Shown here in pieces: positions 1 through 10,553 of a stretch of 64,000 bases of DNA. Position 1 is the stretch's first letter; the number at the start of each line of letters is the position of its first letter. Location of the stretch: positions 403,346 through 467,345 of the forward strand of contig NZ_CP129407.1 of NCBI RefSeq assembly GCF_030436115.1, read 5' to 3'. The notes under the pieces were generated by a model. That model was not told where the DNA came from, made no database searches, and saw nothing but the letters and a program-made list of their open reading frames with translations. The DNA comes from Borrelia sp. P9F1 (GTDB taxonomy: Bacteria; Spirochaetota; Spirochaetia; Borreliales; Borreliaceae). Position numbers and translations under genes: made by a program.

Positions 1-3000
1 TTAACAATTCTTGCAGAGTATGTGCAGCCCCATAAGCTTCAAGTGCCCAAACCTCCATCTCCCCAAGTCTCTGACCCCCAAACTGCGCCTTACCTCCAAG
101 GGGCTGTTGAGAAACAAGAGAATAAGGCCCTGTAGATCTTGCATGCATCTTATCATCAACAAGGTGATGAAGCTTAAGCATGTATATAGCCCCAACCATC
201 ACCTCATTTTCAAATGGCTCTCCAGTATATCCATCATATAATACTTCCTTCGATGTCTCATTAAACCCGGCTCTCTTTAAATTTTCCTGAATTTGCTCGT
301 TCGTAGCAGATTCAAAAACAGGAATATCGTAATATTCACCAAGATATTTCCCAGCAAGCCCAAGCTGAGATTCCATCAACTGTCCAATATTCATACGGGA
401 AGGAACCCCTAAAGGGTTTAAGCATATATCAAGAGGTGTTCCATCAGAAAGATACGGCATATCTTCAACCGGAAGAATTTTTGCAACTACTCCCTTATTC
501 CCATGCCTCCCCGCCATTTTATCACCTTCCTTAAGTTTTCGCTTCTTAGCAATATAAACCTTCAATATTTCATCAACCCCAGGAGGAAGGTTTCCAACAT
601 CATCCTTAGTAATCCGATGTACATCAATTACAGTACCTTCGGTTCCATGTGGAACTTTTAAAGAATTATTCTTAACATCTTTTGCTTTTTCTCCAAAAAT
701 GGACGTTAAAAGCTTAAACTCAGGAGTAATATCTCCCTCCGACTTTGGAGTAACCTTACCAACCAAAATATCACCTGGCTTTACATAAGTTCCTATAACT
801 ACAATCCCATTCTCGTCTAGTTTACTCAATATCTTTGCGCCTACGTTAGGGATATCTGCCGTAATTTTCTCAGGACCAAGTTTGGTTTCCCTAACCTCAA
901 TACTAAACTCTTTAATGTGAACTGAAGTATAAAGATCCTCCTTCACGATTCTCTCAGAGATCAATATAGCGTCCTCATAATTAAATCCATTCCAAGGAAT
1001 AAAGCCAACCAACAAATTATTCCCAAGAGCAAGCTCACCGTATCTGGTAGCAGGGCCATCCGCAATTATCTCCCCCTCACTAACTTCCTGACCCTCTTTA
1101 ACTAAAACTGACTGATTGAAAGAAGTGTCCTGGTTTGTCCTCTCATATTTAGAAAGATAATATTCATCTAAATCAGTACCATCGGCACCTTCTTTAGCCT
1201 TTATAACTATTTTCCTATTTGTTGCCACCACAACCGTACCAGATCTCCTTGCCCTAATAACAACACCAGAATACCTAGCAACCACTCTCTCCATACCAGT
1301 ACCAACAATAGGAGGCTGCGGAAATAACAAAGGAACCGCCTGCCGTTGCATATTGGAACCCATAAGGGCACGGTTAGCATCATTGTGCTCAAGAAAAGGT
1401 ATTAACGCAGAAGAAACAGAAATTAACTGCCTAGGGGAAACATCCATATAATCTATATCCTTAGGCACCATTGTAGTATAATCACCAGAAACCCTAACAG
1501 AAATTAAATCCCCAACATAGTTACCATCAGCATCAACATTGGCATTTGCCTGTGCAATACTTTTCTTCTCCTCATCAATCGCAGATAGATACTCTATCTC
1601 ACGAGTAACCTTACCATTTACTACTTTTCTATAAGGAGTTTCCAAGAATCCATAATCATTTACCCTAGAATAAGTAGCCAGAGAAACAATAAGACCAATA
1701 TTAGGTCCCTCAGGTGTCTCAATTGGACACATCCTTCCGTAATGCGTATAATGCACATCCCTAACTTCAAAGCCCGCACGATCTCTTGAAAGTCCTCCCG
1801 GCCCTAAAGCATTAAGACGCCTCTTATGCGTCAATTCAGCCAAAGGGTTAACCTGATCCATAAATTGCGAAAGCTGACTAGTTGCAAAAAACTCTTTAAC
1901 AGCAGAAACAATAGGCTTGACGCTTATTAATTCCTGAGGCTTAAGATTAAACACCTCTTTGTTAGACATTCTATCCTTTGCAATTTTCTCGACCCTAGCC
2001 ATTGCTCCCTTATATATATTTGTAAGCAGCTCTCCAACGGAACGAACCCTTCTATTACCAAGATGATCAATGTCATCAAGAGTATCATGCCCATCATATA
2101 TTCTTAAAAGATGAGATACAGTGTTTACAATATCTGTCATAGTAAGAACCGAAGTTGTCAAATCATCAAGTCCAAATTTTTTAGAAAGCTTATACCTCCC
2201 CACATGACCAAGGTCATACCTCTTCTCCGAAAAGAATACTGTCTTTAAATCATTCTCAGCACTATCAACCGATATTGGCTCTCCAGGCAGAAGTACATTA
2301 TAAACAGCAAGCATCACCGATTCTTTTGAAAGCTCCTTAAGGCCATCCCTTAAAGAAAAGTAAGCATCTTCTCTCTCAAAACAATTCAAAATAATAGCAG
2401 AACTAATGAAATGTCTTCCAGGAACACTATCATAGCCATCAAAATCAATAAGCTTTATCTCCCTTATTCCATTTTGTAAAAAATCCTCAATATCCTGCAA
2501 AGTTATCTTATCCCCTGCCCGATAAATCATATTTTCTTTTATGTTAATGCTTACGGCTAAATATTGCCCTGCAATCTCTCTCTTAGTATTTTCATTTACC
2601 TCAATTTTTCTAATGTGATAAAAAGTATCGATTATTTTTTCTCGAGTATCAAGCCCCAACGCCCTTAAGAAAAGAGTAACAAGTATCCTCTTTTTCCTGT
2701 CTATCTTAACGTAAAGATAGTCTTTTTTCGAATCGATCTCAAACTCCAACCAAGAACCCCGATAAGGAATAATGCGAGCAAAATACAAGTCCTTTTCCTT
2801 ATAAAAAACAACTCCCGGAGACCTATGAATCTGAGATACAATTACACGCTCAGCACCATTTACAACAAAAGTCCCCCTATTAGTCATTAAAGGAATAGTA
2901 CCCATATAAACATCTTTCTGTCTTATTTCTCCTGTTGTTAAGAACTGCAAATTTAGCCTTATCTTCAGGACAGCCTCATAACTCTGTCCCTTCCTTTTAC

Positions 3001-3259
3001 ACTCTTTCTCAGTAAAACTAATAGAATCATCTTCAATGTAATATCTTTCATACTCAAGAGCTACTTCGCCATTGCTACTTTTTATAGGAAAAACGTTTCT
3101 AAAAACAGATTCAAGCCCTTCATTAAGCAAGGGCTCCCCTTTTTTTAATCTCCCAAGTTGCAAAAATTTTTCATAAGAATTCAATTGTATTTCTATTAGA
3201 TTAGGCAAGTCCAAAATTTCTTCTGCCTTGCCTTGTCCCAGATGAACTCTTTTTATCAT
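1..3259 (-). CDS. rpoB: RNA polymerase beta subunit (3' end beyond window)
   Basis: Beta subunit of DNA-dependent RNA polymerase. The ATG is at 3257-3259 and the frame stays open to the window edge, giving about 1086 residues. The last residues visible match the conserved beta C-terminal block ([18 protein letters not shown]), so only a few dozen residues are missing. The rifampicin-binding region is at about 1780-1860 ([16 protein letters not shown]). Residue 483 there is Asn (codon 1811-1813) where E. coli has Ser531. It is the last gene seen of the leftward rplKAJL-rpoB operon, 84 bases after rplL. Identification is secure; only the 3' end is unseen. Confidence 0.98.
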   Translation of the reverse strand, partial: MIKRVHLGQGKAEEILDLPNLIEIQLNSYEKFLQLGRLKKGEPLLNEGLESVFRNVFPIKSSNGEVALEYERYYIEDDSISFTEKECKRKGQSYEAVLKIRLNLQFLTTGEIRQKDVYMGTIPLMTNRGTFVVNGAERVIVSQIHRSPGVVFYKEKDLYFARIIPYRGSWLEFEIDSKKDYLYVKIDRKKRILVTLFLRALGLDTREKIIDTFYHIRKIEVNENTKREIAGQYLAVSINIKENMIYRAGDKITLQDIEDFLQNGIREIKLIDFDGYDSVPGRHFISSAIILNCFEREDAYFSLRDGLKELSKESVMLAVYNVLLPGEPISVDSAENDLKTVFFSEKRYDLGHVGRYKLSKKFGLDDLTTSVLTMTDIVNTVSHLLRIYDGHDTLDDIDHLGNRRVRSVGELLTNIYKGAMARVEKIAKDRMSNKEVFNLKPQELISVKPIVSAVKEFFATSQLSQFMDQVNPLAELTHKRRLNALGPGGLSRDRAGFEVRDVHYTHYGRMCPIETPEGPNIGLIVSLATYSRVNDYGFLETPYRKVVNGKVTREIEYLSAIDEEKKSIAQANANVDADGNYVGDLISVRVSGDYTTMVPKDIDYMDVSPRQLISVSSALIPFLEHNDANRALMGSNMQRQAVPLLFPQPPIVGTGMERVVARYSGVVIRARRSGTVVVATNRKIVIKAKEGADGTDLDEYYLSKYERTNQDTSFNQSVLVKEGQEVSEGEIIADGPATRYGELALGNNLLVGFIPWNGFNYEDAILISERIVKEDLYTSVHIKEFSIEVRETKLGPEKITADIPNVGAKILSKLDENGIVVIGTYVKPGDILVGKVTPKSEGDITPEFKLLTSIFGEKAKDVKNNSLKVPHGTEGTVIDVHRITKDDVGNLPPGVDEILKVYIAKKRKLKEGDKMAGRHGNKGVVAKILPVEDMPYLSDGTPLDICLNPLGVPSRMNIGQLMESQLGLAGKYLGEYYDIPVFESATNEQIQENLKRAGFNETSKEVLYDGYTGEPFENEVMVGAIYMLKLHHLVDDKMHARSTGPYSLVSQQPLGGKAQFGGQRLGEMEVWALEAYGAAHTLQELL

Positions 3260-3343
3260 TAAAAGACTCCTTTTAAAGACACAATAAAGCACACACTACT
3301 CAACCAGAATGTAGAATAACAAACTTTCCACACCCTTACCGCT

Positions 3344-3715
3344 TTATTTAATTTCAACTTTTGCACCAACTGATTCTAACTTTTTCTTTATCTCCTCAGC
3401 ATCCACCTTCGAAACACCTTCCTTAATCGCCTTGGGAGCAGCCTCAACCAAAGTTTTAGCCTCCCCAAGCCCAAGGCCGGTAATAGCTCTTACTTCCTTA
3501 ATTATATTAATCTTACTATCCCCAAAAGACACAAGAACCACATCAAATTCTGTTTGTTCCTCAACACCACCGCCAGCAACACCAGGACCAGCAGCAACAG
3601 CAACAGCAGCCGCCGTAACTCCAAACTTTTCCTCGATAGCTGCTATAAGGTCAACGACCTCAACCGTTTTAGCTCCCTCAAGCCATTTTAGAATATCTTC
3701 CTTACTTAGTGACAT
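3344..3715 (-). CDS. rplL: 50S ribosomal protein L7/L12
   Basis: Acidic stalk protein of the large ribosomal subunit that recruits translation GTPases. The 123 residues fit the family. The N-terminal dimerisation part ([14 protein letters not shown]) is followed by an Ala/Gly/Val hinge at about residues 35-52. The globular C-terminal domain carries the conserved segments [28 protein letters not shown] and [13 protein letters not shown]. It lies between rplJ and rpoB in the usual bacterial order and is transcribed with them. Confidence 0.98.
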   Translation of the reverse strand: MSLSKEDILKWLEGAKTVEVVDLIAAIEEKFGVTAAAVAVAAGPGVAGGGVEEQTEFDVVLVSFGDSKINIIKEVRAITGLGLGEAKTLVEAAPKAIKEGVSKVDAEEIKKKLESVGAKVEIK

Positions 3716-3787
3716 ATTAACTTTACTCCTTTTATTCTATTGTAAACAGTGATAGCATGCACTCAATTAAGACTAACACTGCCTTAA

Positions 3788-4279
3788 TTAAACTTTAACA
3801 TCAGACAAAGCCTTCAATGTTCTTACAAGCTTTGAAATAGGGGCCTTAAGTACACCTACAAACAAAGAAATAGCTTCCTTCTTAGTGGGAAGTTTACCAT
3901 ACTCATTAAGCCTAACTTCATCATAAACCTCACCCGAAACAATCCCCCCCTTAACCTTTAAAGAGCTCCCCCCCCTAACAAATTCGTAAAAAATTTTTAC
4001 AACCACATTAGCCTCACCAACAGCAGTCACAACAGCTGTTGGGCCTAAAAGATAAGAATCTAACCCATTTATCTCATTTTCCTTCAATACCCGCTTCATT
4101 ATATTATTTTTCACAACTTTTAAAGCACCCTTCTCATCCTCCACTCTATTCCTAAGCTTAGTAAGCTCCGCTACTGTTAGACCCCTGTAATCTAGAAAAA
4201 AAATATTATCCTTACCATCCAGAAAACTTCTAAATAAATCGAACATTTTTATCTTTCTAGAATTTATTTTTGCATTCAT
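3788..4279 (-). CDS. rplJ: 50S ribosomal protein L10
   Basis: L10 anchors the L7/L12 stalk to 23S rRNA. The start is placed at the ATG reading [13 protein letters not shown], with GGAG eight bases upstream; a longer reading from 4303 would run into the end of rplA. The product is 163 residues, the family size. Typical features are [18 protein letters not shown] near the N-terminus and [14 protein letters not shown] run of eight G (coding strand, 3968-3975) encodes a Gly-Gly pair. In family members L10 represses its own operon by binding the leader; no leader structure was worked out here. Confidence 0.97.
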   Translation of the reverse strand: MNAKINSRKIKMFDLFRSFLDGKDNIFFLDYRGLTVAELTKLRNRVEDEKGALKVVKNNIMKRVLKENEINGLDSYLLGPTAVVTAVGEANVVVKIFYEFVRGGSSLKVKGGIVSGEVYDEVRLNEYGKLPTKKEAISLFVGVLKAPISKLVRTLKALSDVKV

Positions 4280-4289
4280 AAACCAACTC

Positions 4290-4964
4290 CTAAACAAAAT
4301 CAATCTTCATAGAAGGCCCCATAGTAGATGAAATATAAACACTATTCACAAAAGTACCCTTTAAATCACTAGGTCGCTTCTTAAGTAATTCCCTAATAAA
4401 CTCATCACAGTTCTCTCTTATCTTCTTACTATCCATAGAAGATTTACCAATAGAAAAATTTATCACACCATTTTTATTTGCCCTATACTCCGCACGCCCC
4501 TTCTTAAGGCTAGCAATTGCACCCCGTACATCATTTGTAACCGTTTGCGTCCTAGGATTTGGCATCAAACCCCTTTTGCCCAAAATAGGCCCCAGCTTAC
4601 CCACATCCTTCATCATATCAGGAGTTGCCACAACAACATCAAATTCATCGAAGCCACCCTTAATCTTATTAAGAAGATCATCATCCCCCACATAAGCAGC
4701 ACCAGATTCCCTAGCTTCTTCAGCTTTATCTCCCTTCGCAAACACAAGTATTCTCTTCTCTCTCATAAACTGATTTGGCAAAATCACCGTATCCCTAACT
4801 GAATGGTTCTTTTTCAAATTAAGATTAATAGAAATATCAATAGTTTCATCGAACTTAGCAAACTTAATTTCCTTCACCAAAGATATCGCATCATCTATGC
4901 TGTAAGACTTAAGTCCATCTATTCTAGACAAAGCTCGAATATATTTTTTACCTACTTTAGCCAT
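4290..4964 (-). CDS. rplA: 50S ribosomal protein L1
   Basis: L1 binds 23S rRNA at the L1 stalk and in many bacteria also represses its own mRNA. The 224 residues match the family size. The signature region is [18 protein letters not shown], with GKVGP-like [13 protein letters not shown] just before it. The C-terminal part ends [18 protein letters not shown]. The gene overlaps rplK by one base and is followed by rplJ, the standard order. Confidence 0.98.
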   Translation of the reverse strand: MAKVGKKYIRALSRIDGLKSYSIDDAISLVKEIKFAKFDETIDISINLNLKKNHSVRDTVILPNQFMREKRILVFAKGDKAEEARESGAAYVGDDDLLNKIKGGFDEFDVVVATPDMMKDVGKLGPILGKRGLMPNPRTQTVTNDVRGAIASLKKGRAEYRANKNGVINFSIGKSSMDSKKIRENCDEFIRELLKKRPSDLKGTFVNSVYISSTMGPSMKIDFV

Positions 4965-5404
4965 TATTTCTCCACCTCAACGCCCATTGAACGAGCACTC
5001 CCCGCAATAATTTTAAACGCTGCTACTTCTGTCTTTGCATTCAAATCAGGCATTTTAACTCTAGCAATTTCTGACACCTTCTCCCTAGATATGGTCCCAA
5101 CTCTGTCCGTATTTGATTTCTTAGACCCAACTTCAATTCCAACAGCCTTCTTAATCAAAACAGAAGCAGGAGGAGTTTTTACAACGAACGAAAAACTTTT
5201 ATCGCTATAAATGGTAATAATAACAGGAACAACAATACCCGGCTCCATTTTAGCTGTCCTTTCATTGAACTCCTTAACAAACTGAGGACCACTCACGCCA
5301 TGAGGCCCAAGGGCTTGCCCTATTTTAGCCCCCGGAGCAGCCTGAGCAGCAGGAACCTGCAACTTCACCCAAGCAACTTCTCTCTTTTTCTTAGACACAA
5401 ACAA
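4964..5404 (-). CDS. rplK: 50S ribosomal protein L11
   Basis: L11 forms the GTPase-associated centre with 23S rRNA and, in the family, is needed for stringent-response sensing. The 146 residues begin [19 protein letters not shown] and include GPALGPHGV-like [20 protein letters not shown] and the C-terminal [11 protein letters not shown]. It sits between nusG and rplA and ends in a one-base overlap with rplA, which suggests coupled translation. Confidence 0.98.
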   Translation of the reverse strand: MFVSKKKREVAWVKLQVPAAQAAPGAKIGQALGPHGVSGPQFVKEFNERTAKMEPGIVVPVIITIYSDKSFSFVVKTPPASVLIKKAVGIEVGSKKSNTDRVGTISREKVSEIARVKMPDLNAKTEVAAFKIIAGSARSMGVEVEK

Positions 5405-5447
5405 CTCCTTATGGTAATAACGCTCTTAAAAGCTCCCATTTCAATTA

Positions 5448-6002
5448 TTAAATTTTCTCTATGTGCTGAAAATCGACCTCAACAGGAGTCGACCTTCCAA
5501 AAATTTGAACCGCAACCTTTAACTTCTTTTTCTCATAATCGATAGACCCAATAGCACCTTCAAAAGAATCAAAAGGCCCCCCCTTAATTCTAACCCTCTC
5601 ACCTTCTTCAAAATCATAAAGTACAAAAATAGATTTATCAGCTTTAATCTCTCCGGTAAGCATAAACACGCTCTTAACCTCCTCATCACTAATAGGAAGA
5701 GGCTTTTGCTCCTTACCAGTACCCACAAAGCTCACAACGCCCGGTATCTTGATAAGATTAGCCACAGTATCCTTCCAACCCACTTCAGGAAGATCTAATT
5801 CAACCAAAATATACCCCGGCCAAATCTTCCTCTCCCTAACTCTCTTCTTTCCATTTTTGAATTCTTCTATTTTCTCTATAGGGGCCCTAACATCCAAAAC
5901 TTCACCGCCCAAAGCACCTTCGCTTACTAAAAGCTTTATCGCCTGTTCTATCTTCTTTTCATACTGAGAAAAAGTCTGCAATACATACCAAGCCCTAGAC
6001 AT
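5448..6002 (-). CDS. nusG: Transcription termination/antitermination factor NusG
   Basis: NusG binds RNA polymerase and links it to Rho or ribosomes. The start is set at the ATG giving MSRAWYVLQTFSQYEKKIE (184 residues), with AAGGA just upstream; a longer in-frame extension to 6089 overlaps secE and is not NusG-like. The N-terminal NGN domain contains WPGYILVELDLPE and VVSFVGTG. The C-terminal KOW domain reads EGERVRIKGGPFDSFEGAIG. It is followed by rplK in the usual order. Confidence 0.97.
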   Translation of the reverse strand: MSRAWYVLQTFSQYEKKIEQAIKLLVSEGALGGEVLDVRAPIEKIEEFKNGKKRVRERKIWPGYILVELDLPEVGWKDTVANLIKIPGVVSFVGTGKEQKPLPISDEEVKSVFMLTGEIKADKSIFVLYDFEEGERVRIKGGPFDSFEGAIGSIDYEKKKLKVAVQIFGRSTPVEVDFQHIEKI

Positions 6003-6010
6003 AATTTTCC

Positions 6011-6184
6011 TTAAAACACATAAGATATAGCAAGATACATAACATAATCCACTACACCTAAAAACATTGAAATAAAAAAAACCAGCCAAAAGATCTGCTT
6101 CCCACTTCCTACTACCTCAACGTATCTAGGCCACGTCACCTTCTTAAGCTCTAATATACTTCCCTTAATAAATTTAAACACCAA
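6011..6184 (-). CDS. secE: Protein translocase subunit SecE
   Basis: Small single-span subunit of the SecYEG channel in the inner membrane. The chosen start is a GTG at 6182-6184 (VFKFIKGSILELKKVTWPRY), preceded by AAGGGG six bases upstream. This gives 57 residues, the size seen in related spirochaetes. A TTG at 6199 is possible but lacks a ribosome binding site. The hallmark ELKKVTWP motif is followed by one hydrophobic segment (IFWLVFFISMFLGVVDYVMY). It lies nine bases upstream of nusG. Confidence 0.93.
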   Translation of the reverse strand: MVFKFIKGSILELKKVTWPRYVEVVGSGKQIFWLVFFISMFLGVVDYVMYLAISYVF

Positions 6185-6210
6185 AAGCCCCTTCAACAAT
6201 TCAAGACAAC

Positions 6211-6282
6211 AGGTCAGGAGGGATTCGAACCCCCAACATGCGGTTTTGGAGACCGCCGTTCTACCATTAGAACTACTGACCT
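6211..6282 (-). tRNA. tRNA-Trp (CCA)
   Basis: Cloverleaf on the minus strand with 7-bp acceptor AGGTCAG/CTGACCT, D arm AGTTCTAATGGTAGAAC, anticodon loop CTCCAAA (anticodon CCA) and T arm with GGTTCGAATCC. No CCA tail is encoded. It lies between rpmG and secE inside the operon, so it must be cut out of a long transcript. Confidence 0.96.
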
Positions 6283-6296
6283 ATGAGTCCATCCGT

Positions 6297-6476
6297 CTAC
6301 TTTATTTTCCCCTCTTTATGAAGAGTATGTTTCCTGAGCGCCGGACAATATTTCATCAACTCCAACTTCTCTTGTTTATTACGTCTATTTTTAGTGGTTG
6401 TATAATTTCTAATACCCGTTTCTTCACATACCAAAGCCACAAGATCAACGGCACCTTTCCCCTTCTTTTTACCCAT
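6297..6476 (-). CDS. rpmG: 50S ribosomal protein L33
   Basis: Small ribosomal protein of 59 residues. The start is at [19 protein letters not shown], with GAGGGG seven bases upstream; a longer in-frame extension to 6539 would run through tRNA-Thr. Typical L33 features are [26 protein letters not shown] and the basic C-terminus. Only two cysteines are present (VCEE and KYCP), so the four-Cys zinc form is not intact. It lies between tRNA-Thr and tRNA-Trp. Confidence 0.96.
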   Translation of the reverse strand: MGKKKGKGAVDLVALVCEETGIRNYTTTKNRRNKQEKLELMKYCPALRKHTLHKEGKIK

Positions 6477-6498
6477 AACAAAACCCCTCGTACAAAAA

Positions 6499-6570
6499 GC
6501 CCCCAATCGGACTTGAACCGACGACCCCCACCTTACCATGGTGGTGCTCTACCAACTGAGCTATAAGGGC
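6499..6570 (-). tRNA. tRNA-Thr (GGT)
   Basis: Cloverleaf on the minus strand: acceptor GCCCTTA/TGGGGGC (with G-U pairs), D arm AGCTCAGTTGGTAGAGC, anticodon stem CCACC/GGTGG with loop ATGGTAA (anticodon GGT), and T arm GGTTCAAGTCC. It is the first gene downstream of the promoter at 6612-6639. Confidence 0.96.
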
Positions 6571-6611
6571 ATCGCTTCCCCCTACAACAAACCCTTGTAA
6601 CATGTTAATTG

Positions 6612-6639
6612 ATTATATCAAAAAAGACAAGTATTCAAA
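6612..6639 (-). promoter_or_regulatory. Promoter of the tRNA-Thr...rpoB operon
   Basis: On the minus strand TTTGAA is followed after 16 bases by a perfect TATAAT (6612-6617). Transcription would start near 6605, about 35 bases before tRNA-Thr. No other good promoter is seen before rpoB, so this may serve the whole run of translation and polymerase genes. Confidence 0.7.
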
Positions 6640-6655
6640 TTATGTTTTTAACATC

Positions 6656-7501
6656 TCACCTTATGATAACGAGCCTACCCTCTCTTAAAAGGTTAATATT
6701 ATTCTCGTTTGAAAACAGCTTACTGATAGAAAATTCATCAAGTATTATGTCTGAACCATTCTTGCCATAAACTCCTCTAGCAACCAACTTTAAAGGATAT
6801 TCTCCAATTCTATCTTCGTTCCTATAAGAAATATCATCCGTATACTCAAGCATCCCCCATCTCCTTAACGCATCTGGCTCAACCATTGTCTTATCAAAAT
6901 AAAGCCTAATATTCTCATCATAAATCTTGATAAAAAAAGAATCTCTTAATCTAACAAACCCCGAAGAAGATTCATATTCTTCCCCCGCATAAACAACAAT
7001 ACCAGTATAAGGTTGCTCAGTATTGGTATTCATCAATGGATAAAAAGCCCTGTAAGGCTTATCATGAGATAAGAACAAATTAATGAAATCAGGAAAAAGA
7101 TAAAGCTCATATCTAACAGTAATACTTCTTAAGTCCTCTGAATACTTGATGTAACCCCTTTTTAAAATGCTGTCAAATCCTGAAAAATAAAGTATTAAAC
7201 GAGGATCTGAATTAAAATAATCCTTGAAAGTATTATCAGAATCAATGACCATTTCAAAAAGAGACTTCCTTATTAAAGAGTCTTTAAAATCATTGATGCC
7301 CAAAATTAAACTGGAAGTAGAACTCAGACCAACCCTACCAAATTTGTCCTCGTTTACCGTTTTACTGATATCGAAATAAACAACCTTCTTCTTCCAATCA
7401 ATCAGCCTCTCCACACTAGCTCCAGATGTATCATCCTTTATCAAGGAAGCGCTAGAGTAAAGCAAAAGAAAAAATCTAAAAAGGATGTTAAGCAAACTCA
7501 C
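6656..7501 (-). CDS. Hypothetical secreted protein
   Basis: 281-residue protein of unknown function. It starts with GTG at 7501 (GGGAG eight bases upstream). A short hydrophobic leader (SLLNILFRFFLLLYSSASL) is followed by a polar body, which suggests export to the periplasm; no lipobox cysteine is present. The body is rich in Tyr, Asp and Phe with no motif I recognise. The upstream TPR lipoprotein gene ends 11 bases before this start, so the two are likely co-transcribed. Its position next to the tRNA-Thr operon is as in other borreliae. Confidence 0.75.
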   Translation of the reverse strand: MSLLNILFRFFLLLYSSASLIKDDTSGASVERLIDWKKKVVYFDISKTVNEDKFGRVGLSSTSSLILGINDFKDSLIRKSLFEMVIDSDNTFKDYFNSDPRLILYFSGFDSILKRGYIKYSEDLRSITVRYELYLFPDFINLFLSHDKPYRAFYPLMNTNTEQPYTGIVVYAGEEYESSSGFVRLRDSFFIKIYDENIRLYFDKTMVEPDALRRWGMLEYTDDISYRNEDRIGEYPLKLVARGVYGKNGSDIILDEFSISKLFSNENNINLLREGRLVIIR

Positions 7502-7512
7502 ATCAAATCTCC

Positions 7513-8535
7513 CTATTTTTTACCCAAATAAACCCCTATCCAAGCCCACCCATTATTAATTTCTGGATCTTTTGGATAAGAAATCTTTTTAAAGACAAAA
7601 TACCACTCCCATATATGCTCCCAACCAGTAGACTCAAGATAGGAGATACCATCGCTAGAATCAGCCTCAAAACTATTCGCAAACTGTATCCCATTTTTCC
7701 GCCTGCTTCCAAGTTTAATCATCGTTGTTAAAAAACTATTTGTATTAATCGAATTACCTCGCCCCCCCTTCTGATCCCAACTCTGTATAAAGAAGTTATG
7801 TTTATCCCTTATACTTAACAGCTTCGCCGTATTCCCAGAATAAATGTACTGCTTAACATCTTGAATTAAATCACTCAAATTTCTATAAACCACAAACTCC
7901 GGATTATTATAATAACTAACCTTAGAGCTAACATTAGAATAATCTCTTAAGTCCATCTTCAAGCTTGACCTTGGCATCGAAAGCAATCTTTTATAGTAAA
8001 AGTATGCCTCGTCGTATTCCTGCACACTCTCCAAATCTAGAGCAAGATTGTAGTAATAACTACTCTTATCTTCTTCCCCAATGCTATCAACATCACTATT
8101 AAGCAATAATTTATAACAATGAATTTTGTTACCAGGCTCAATATTTAAAGCAACTACCTTTTTAGCAATTTTCACCCTTATGGAACTATTCTCGTAAACA
8201 TAATCATCAAAGTTGTCAACAACATACCTGTAATAGGTAAAAGCCACTAAATCTTCTTTCATCGCGGCATAGATATTCCCCATCAAATAAAAATATAAAG
8301 GATAATATTCCCTGCTCTCGTCATTAGCAATCCCTTGATTTACAATCATCAAAGCTCTTTCATAATCCTTACTTTTGATATAAATATTCACTATCCTGTC
8401 AACAATGAGAAACCTATCCAGCCCATTCCTACTTAACTCTTCCAAAAGACTTACAAGATTTTGAACTTCTCCCTGCTTAACCCTACAAGCACTTAAAACC
8501 AAAACCAACCCAAATAATTGAATTAATAATCTCAT
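7513..8535 (-). CDS. TPR-containing lipoprotein
   Basis: 340-residue predicted lipoprotein. The start at MRLLIQLFGLVLVLSAC gives a standard signal peptide with lipobox LSAC, so the mature protein would carry lipid on Cys17; the reading 30 bases longer would bury this signal. Helical repeats resembling tetratricopeptide units occur around residues 45-190 (SKDYERALMIVNQGI, LYFYLMGNIYAAMKED, YYYNLALDLESVQEYDEAYFYYKRLL). A role in protein-protein contacts is inferred from the fold only. It is divergent from the next gene, with starts very close together. Confidence 0.8.
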   Translation of the reverse strand: MRLLIQLFGLVLVLSACRVKQGEVQNLVSLLEELSRNGLDRFLIVDRIVNIYIKSKDYERALMIVNQGIANDESREYYPLYFYLMGNIYAAMKEDLVAFTYYRYVVDNFDDYVYENSSIRVKIAKKVVALNIEPGNKIHCYKLLLNSDVDSIGEEDKSSYYYNLALDLESVQEYDEAYFYYKRLLSMPRSSLKMDLRDYSNVSSKVSYYNNPEFVVYRNLSDLIQDVKQYIYSGNTAKLLSIRDKHNFFIQSWDQKGGRGNSINTNSFLTTMIKLGSRRKNGIQFANSFEADSSDGISYLESTGWEHIWEWYFVFKKISYPKDPEINNGWAWIGVYLGKK

Positions 8536-8550
8536 TGCCTTTATTATATA

Positions 8551-9879
8551 ATGAAAGCTATGCACAACAAAGTATGCTCTAGGTCCAATGAATGCACCAA
8601 AAATTTGAATGTGAACAAAGAATCGATCTATATCGTGTTTTTTATATTTTTTTTGTGCTGTTTTAACAACCCCAAGAAATATGGTGTCGTCCTGGATTCA
8701 GGAAATAGAGAAAAGCTTCCAAACGGGGCTCTTGTACAAATAGAAAATAACAGTCAAAACAAAGACACAATAACAATAAAGTATAACGACACAAGATTTG
8801 TGGTACATAAATTTACAATACAAGAATTTAAAACAAAAGAAGAAGCAGAAAATTTTAGATTAAGCATTAACCCATATTTAACCAAGTATGCCATAAGCAA
8901 AAAAGACACTCTACCCTTAAGAGAATCTCCTGATCACTACAAAGATAACATAATATACAGAATTCCAAAGGACTCTATCTTGAAGATAATAAGCATTGGA
9001 GAAGAAACTAAAGCGGGCTCTCTTCAAGGTAGATGGGTATATATTTTGACAAAAGATGGTTATAAGGGTTACGTCTTCGACTATGCACTCGAAATTTTTG
9101 ATAATATTACGGGTAAAATAATCACAAATTCGCTAGATCAATCCTTGCAAAACGACATAATAAACACATTTAAGAATGTTAAATATTTAAGACCACTCTA
9201 CTATGAAAAGATGATTGCCAATCATACTTACAACACTGACCTACTTAGGAAAGACCATGGGCTATTTTTTACTTCTCAAAACGAAATAAAGGTAAATGTA
9301 CCTGAATTAAACTTAATTTTCAAATTTGATATTGTTGATTCCGTTAAACCAAATGGGTTTCTATTCAGATCCAGCAGCTCTGATAAAGATTTTATTCTCC
9401 TAGAAAAAGAGTCTTCAAATTATTACAACTCATACATAAAAGTTAAAGAACACAATCTTGAAACAAGATTTGTTATTATTGAACAAACTATTGAAAAAAT
9501 AATGCTTGAAGTAGAAATACAAAATAAAAACCTAATACAAAGACTAACATCTTATGAAATATTAAGAAATGAGACATATGGAAATATCGAATTTAAAACA
9601 GACGGGACTTTCATTTGGAAAATGAATTCAAAATTAAACAACTTACCAAGTTCTGGTAAGTTTAAAATAACAGGATTCACTCCAAATTTACAAATCTCAT
9701 ACAAAAATGCCATCAAGCTTATTTCTGATGAGAATAAGGAATTTTTTTGTCTGCTAGACTACACGAAGCATGCTTTACAACTCATATTCGTGAACTCTAG
9801 TAATGTTGAGGATGACGTAATAGTTGACGATAAGGATAAAATTGCAATGGTACTGTTCAGCGGAATTCGTTCTACTTAA
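8551..9879 (+). CDS. Putative lipoprotein with SH3-like domain
   Basis: Up to 442 residues, function unknown. The start is uncertain: the longest frame begins at ATG 8551, but a TATAAT at 8547-8552 may be the promoter -10 box. A GTG at 8611 would put the hydrophobic leader IYIVFFIFFLCC at the N-terminus with a lipoprotein-type Cys. Residues of the longest frame around 105-185 resemble a bacterial SH3 domain (LPLRESPDHYKDNIIYRIPKD, GRWVYILTKDGYKGYVFDY), which usually binds peptidoglycan or peptides. The C-terminal part has no recognised motif. It is followed 26 bases later by the ankyrin gene. Confidence 0.7.
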   Translation: MKAMHNKVCSRSNECTKNLNVNKESIYIVFFIFFLCCFNNPKKYGVVLDSGNREKLPNGALVQIENNSQNKDTITIKYNDTRFVVHKFTIQEFKTKEEAENFRLSINPYLTKYAISKKDTLPLRESPDHYKDNIIYRIPKDSILKIISIGEETKAGSLQGRWVYILTKDGYKGYVFDYALEIFDNITGKIITNSLDQSLQNDIINTFKNVKYLRPLYYEKMIANHTYNTDLLRKDHGLFFTSQNEIKVNVPELNLIFKFDIVDSVKPNGFLFRSSSSDKDFILLEKESSNYYNSYIKVKEHNLETRFVIIEQTIEKIMLEVEIQNKNLIQRLTSYEILRNETYGNIEFKTDGTFIWKMNSKLNNLPSSGKFKITGFTPNLQISYKNAIKLISDENKEFFCLLDYTKHALQLIFVNSSNVEDDVIVDDKDKIAMVLFSGIRST

Positions 9880-9905
9880 CTCAAGTTTGTTAAAGGTTAA
9901 AGTCA

Positions 9906-10553
9906 ATGTTAACGGCACTCATATTACTGACGCAGATTGTTGTACACTTAAGTGCAAATGGAAATGCGGCAATAATACAATCATTAGCAAAAACACTCCA
10001 TCATCCCTCAAATCAAGATTATGCAACTAGAAAAGAAACACTAGACAGTTTCGTATCATCAATAAACTTAAATAAAGATTCCGTTCTAAAATATCTTCGA
10101 ACAATAAAAAACGATTTCTTAATCACATCCGTATATTTTAAAAATATAGAAGGCACTATGATCGCTCTAACTATTGGAGCAGAAATAAATTATCAATACA
10201 AAATATCCCCACTATCAATTTCAATAATTAATAATGATTTAAAGACTACGAAAATATTAATAGACTACGGAATAAACATTAACAAAATAGACGAAACAGA
10301 GCATCCGCCAATCTTTTGGGCAATATACTTAAATAACGAAGAAATATTTAACTTCTTAAAAGAAAAAGGAGCCGATTTAAGCTTCACGCTCAAGAGCGGA
10401 AAAACCCCTATGCAAGCCGCAGTAGAGGTTGAGAACACCAAATTAATCGAGCTACTACTTAAAAGCAACACCTACGTAACAGACTCTTACAAAAAAGAAA
10501 TTAAGAACCTCAAAAATACAAGAAACATTTTCAAAAAAATTCAGATTAATTAA
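9906..10553 (+). CDS. Ankyrin-repeat protein, probably exported
   Basis: 215 residues. AAAGG lies upstream of the ATG. A hydrophobic N-terminus (MLTALILLTQIVVHLSANG) looks like a signal peptide. Ankyrin-like units occur from about residue 75 on: GTMIALTIGAEINYQYK.SPLSISIIN, LKTTKILIDYGININKID, EHPPIFWAIYLNNEEIFNFLKEKGADL and GKTPMQAAVEVENTKLIELLLK. Such repeats mediate protein binding; the partner is unknown. The gene converges on the next one and overlaps its stop by four bases. Confidence 0.75.
   Translation: MLTALILLTQIVVHLSANGNAAIIQSLAKTLHHPSNQDYATRKETLDSFVSSINLNKDSVLKYLRTIKNDFLITSVYFKNIEGTMIALTIGAEINYQYKISPLSISIINNDLKTTKILIDYGININKIDETEHPPIFWAIYLNNEEIFNFLKEKGADLSFTLKSGKTPMQAAVEVENTKLIELLLKSNTYVTDSYKKEIKNLKNTRNIFKKIQIN

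Noticed and set aside
3968-3975. Run of eight G (coding strand) in rplJ as a slippage switch
   Set aside because: It lies in an essential ribosomal protein gene and encodes ordinary Gly residues; switching off would be lethal.
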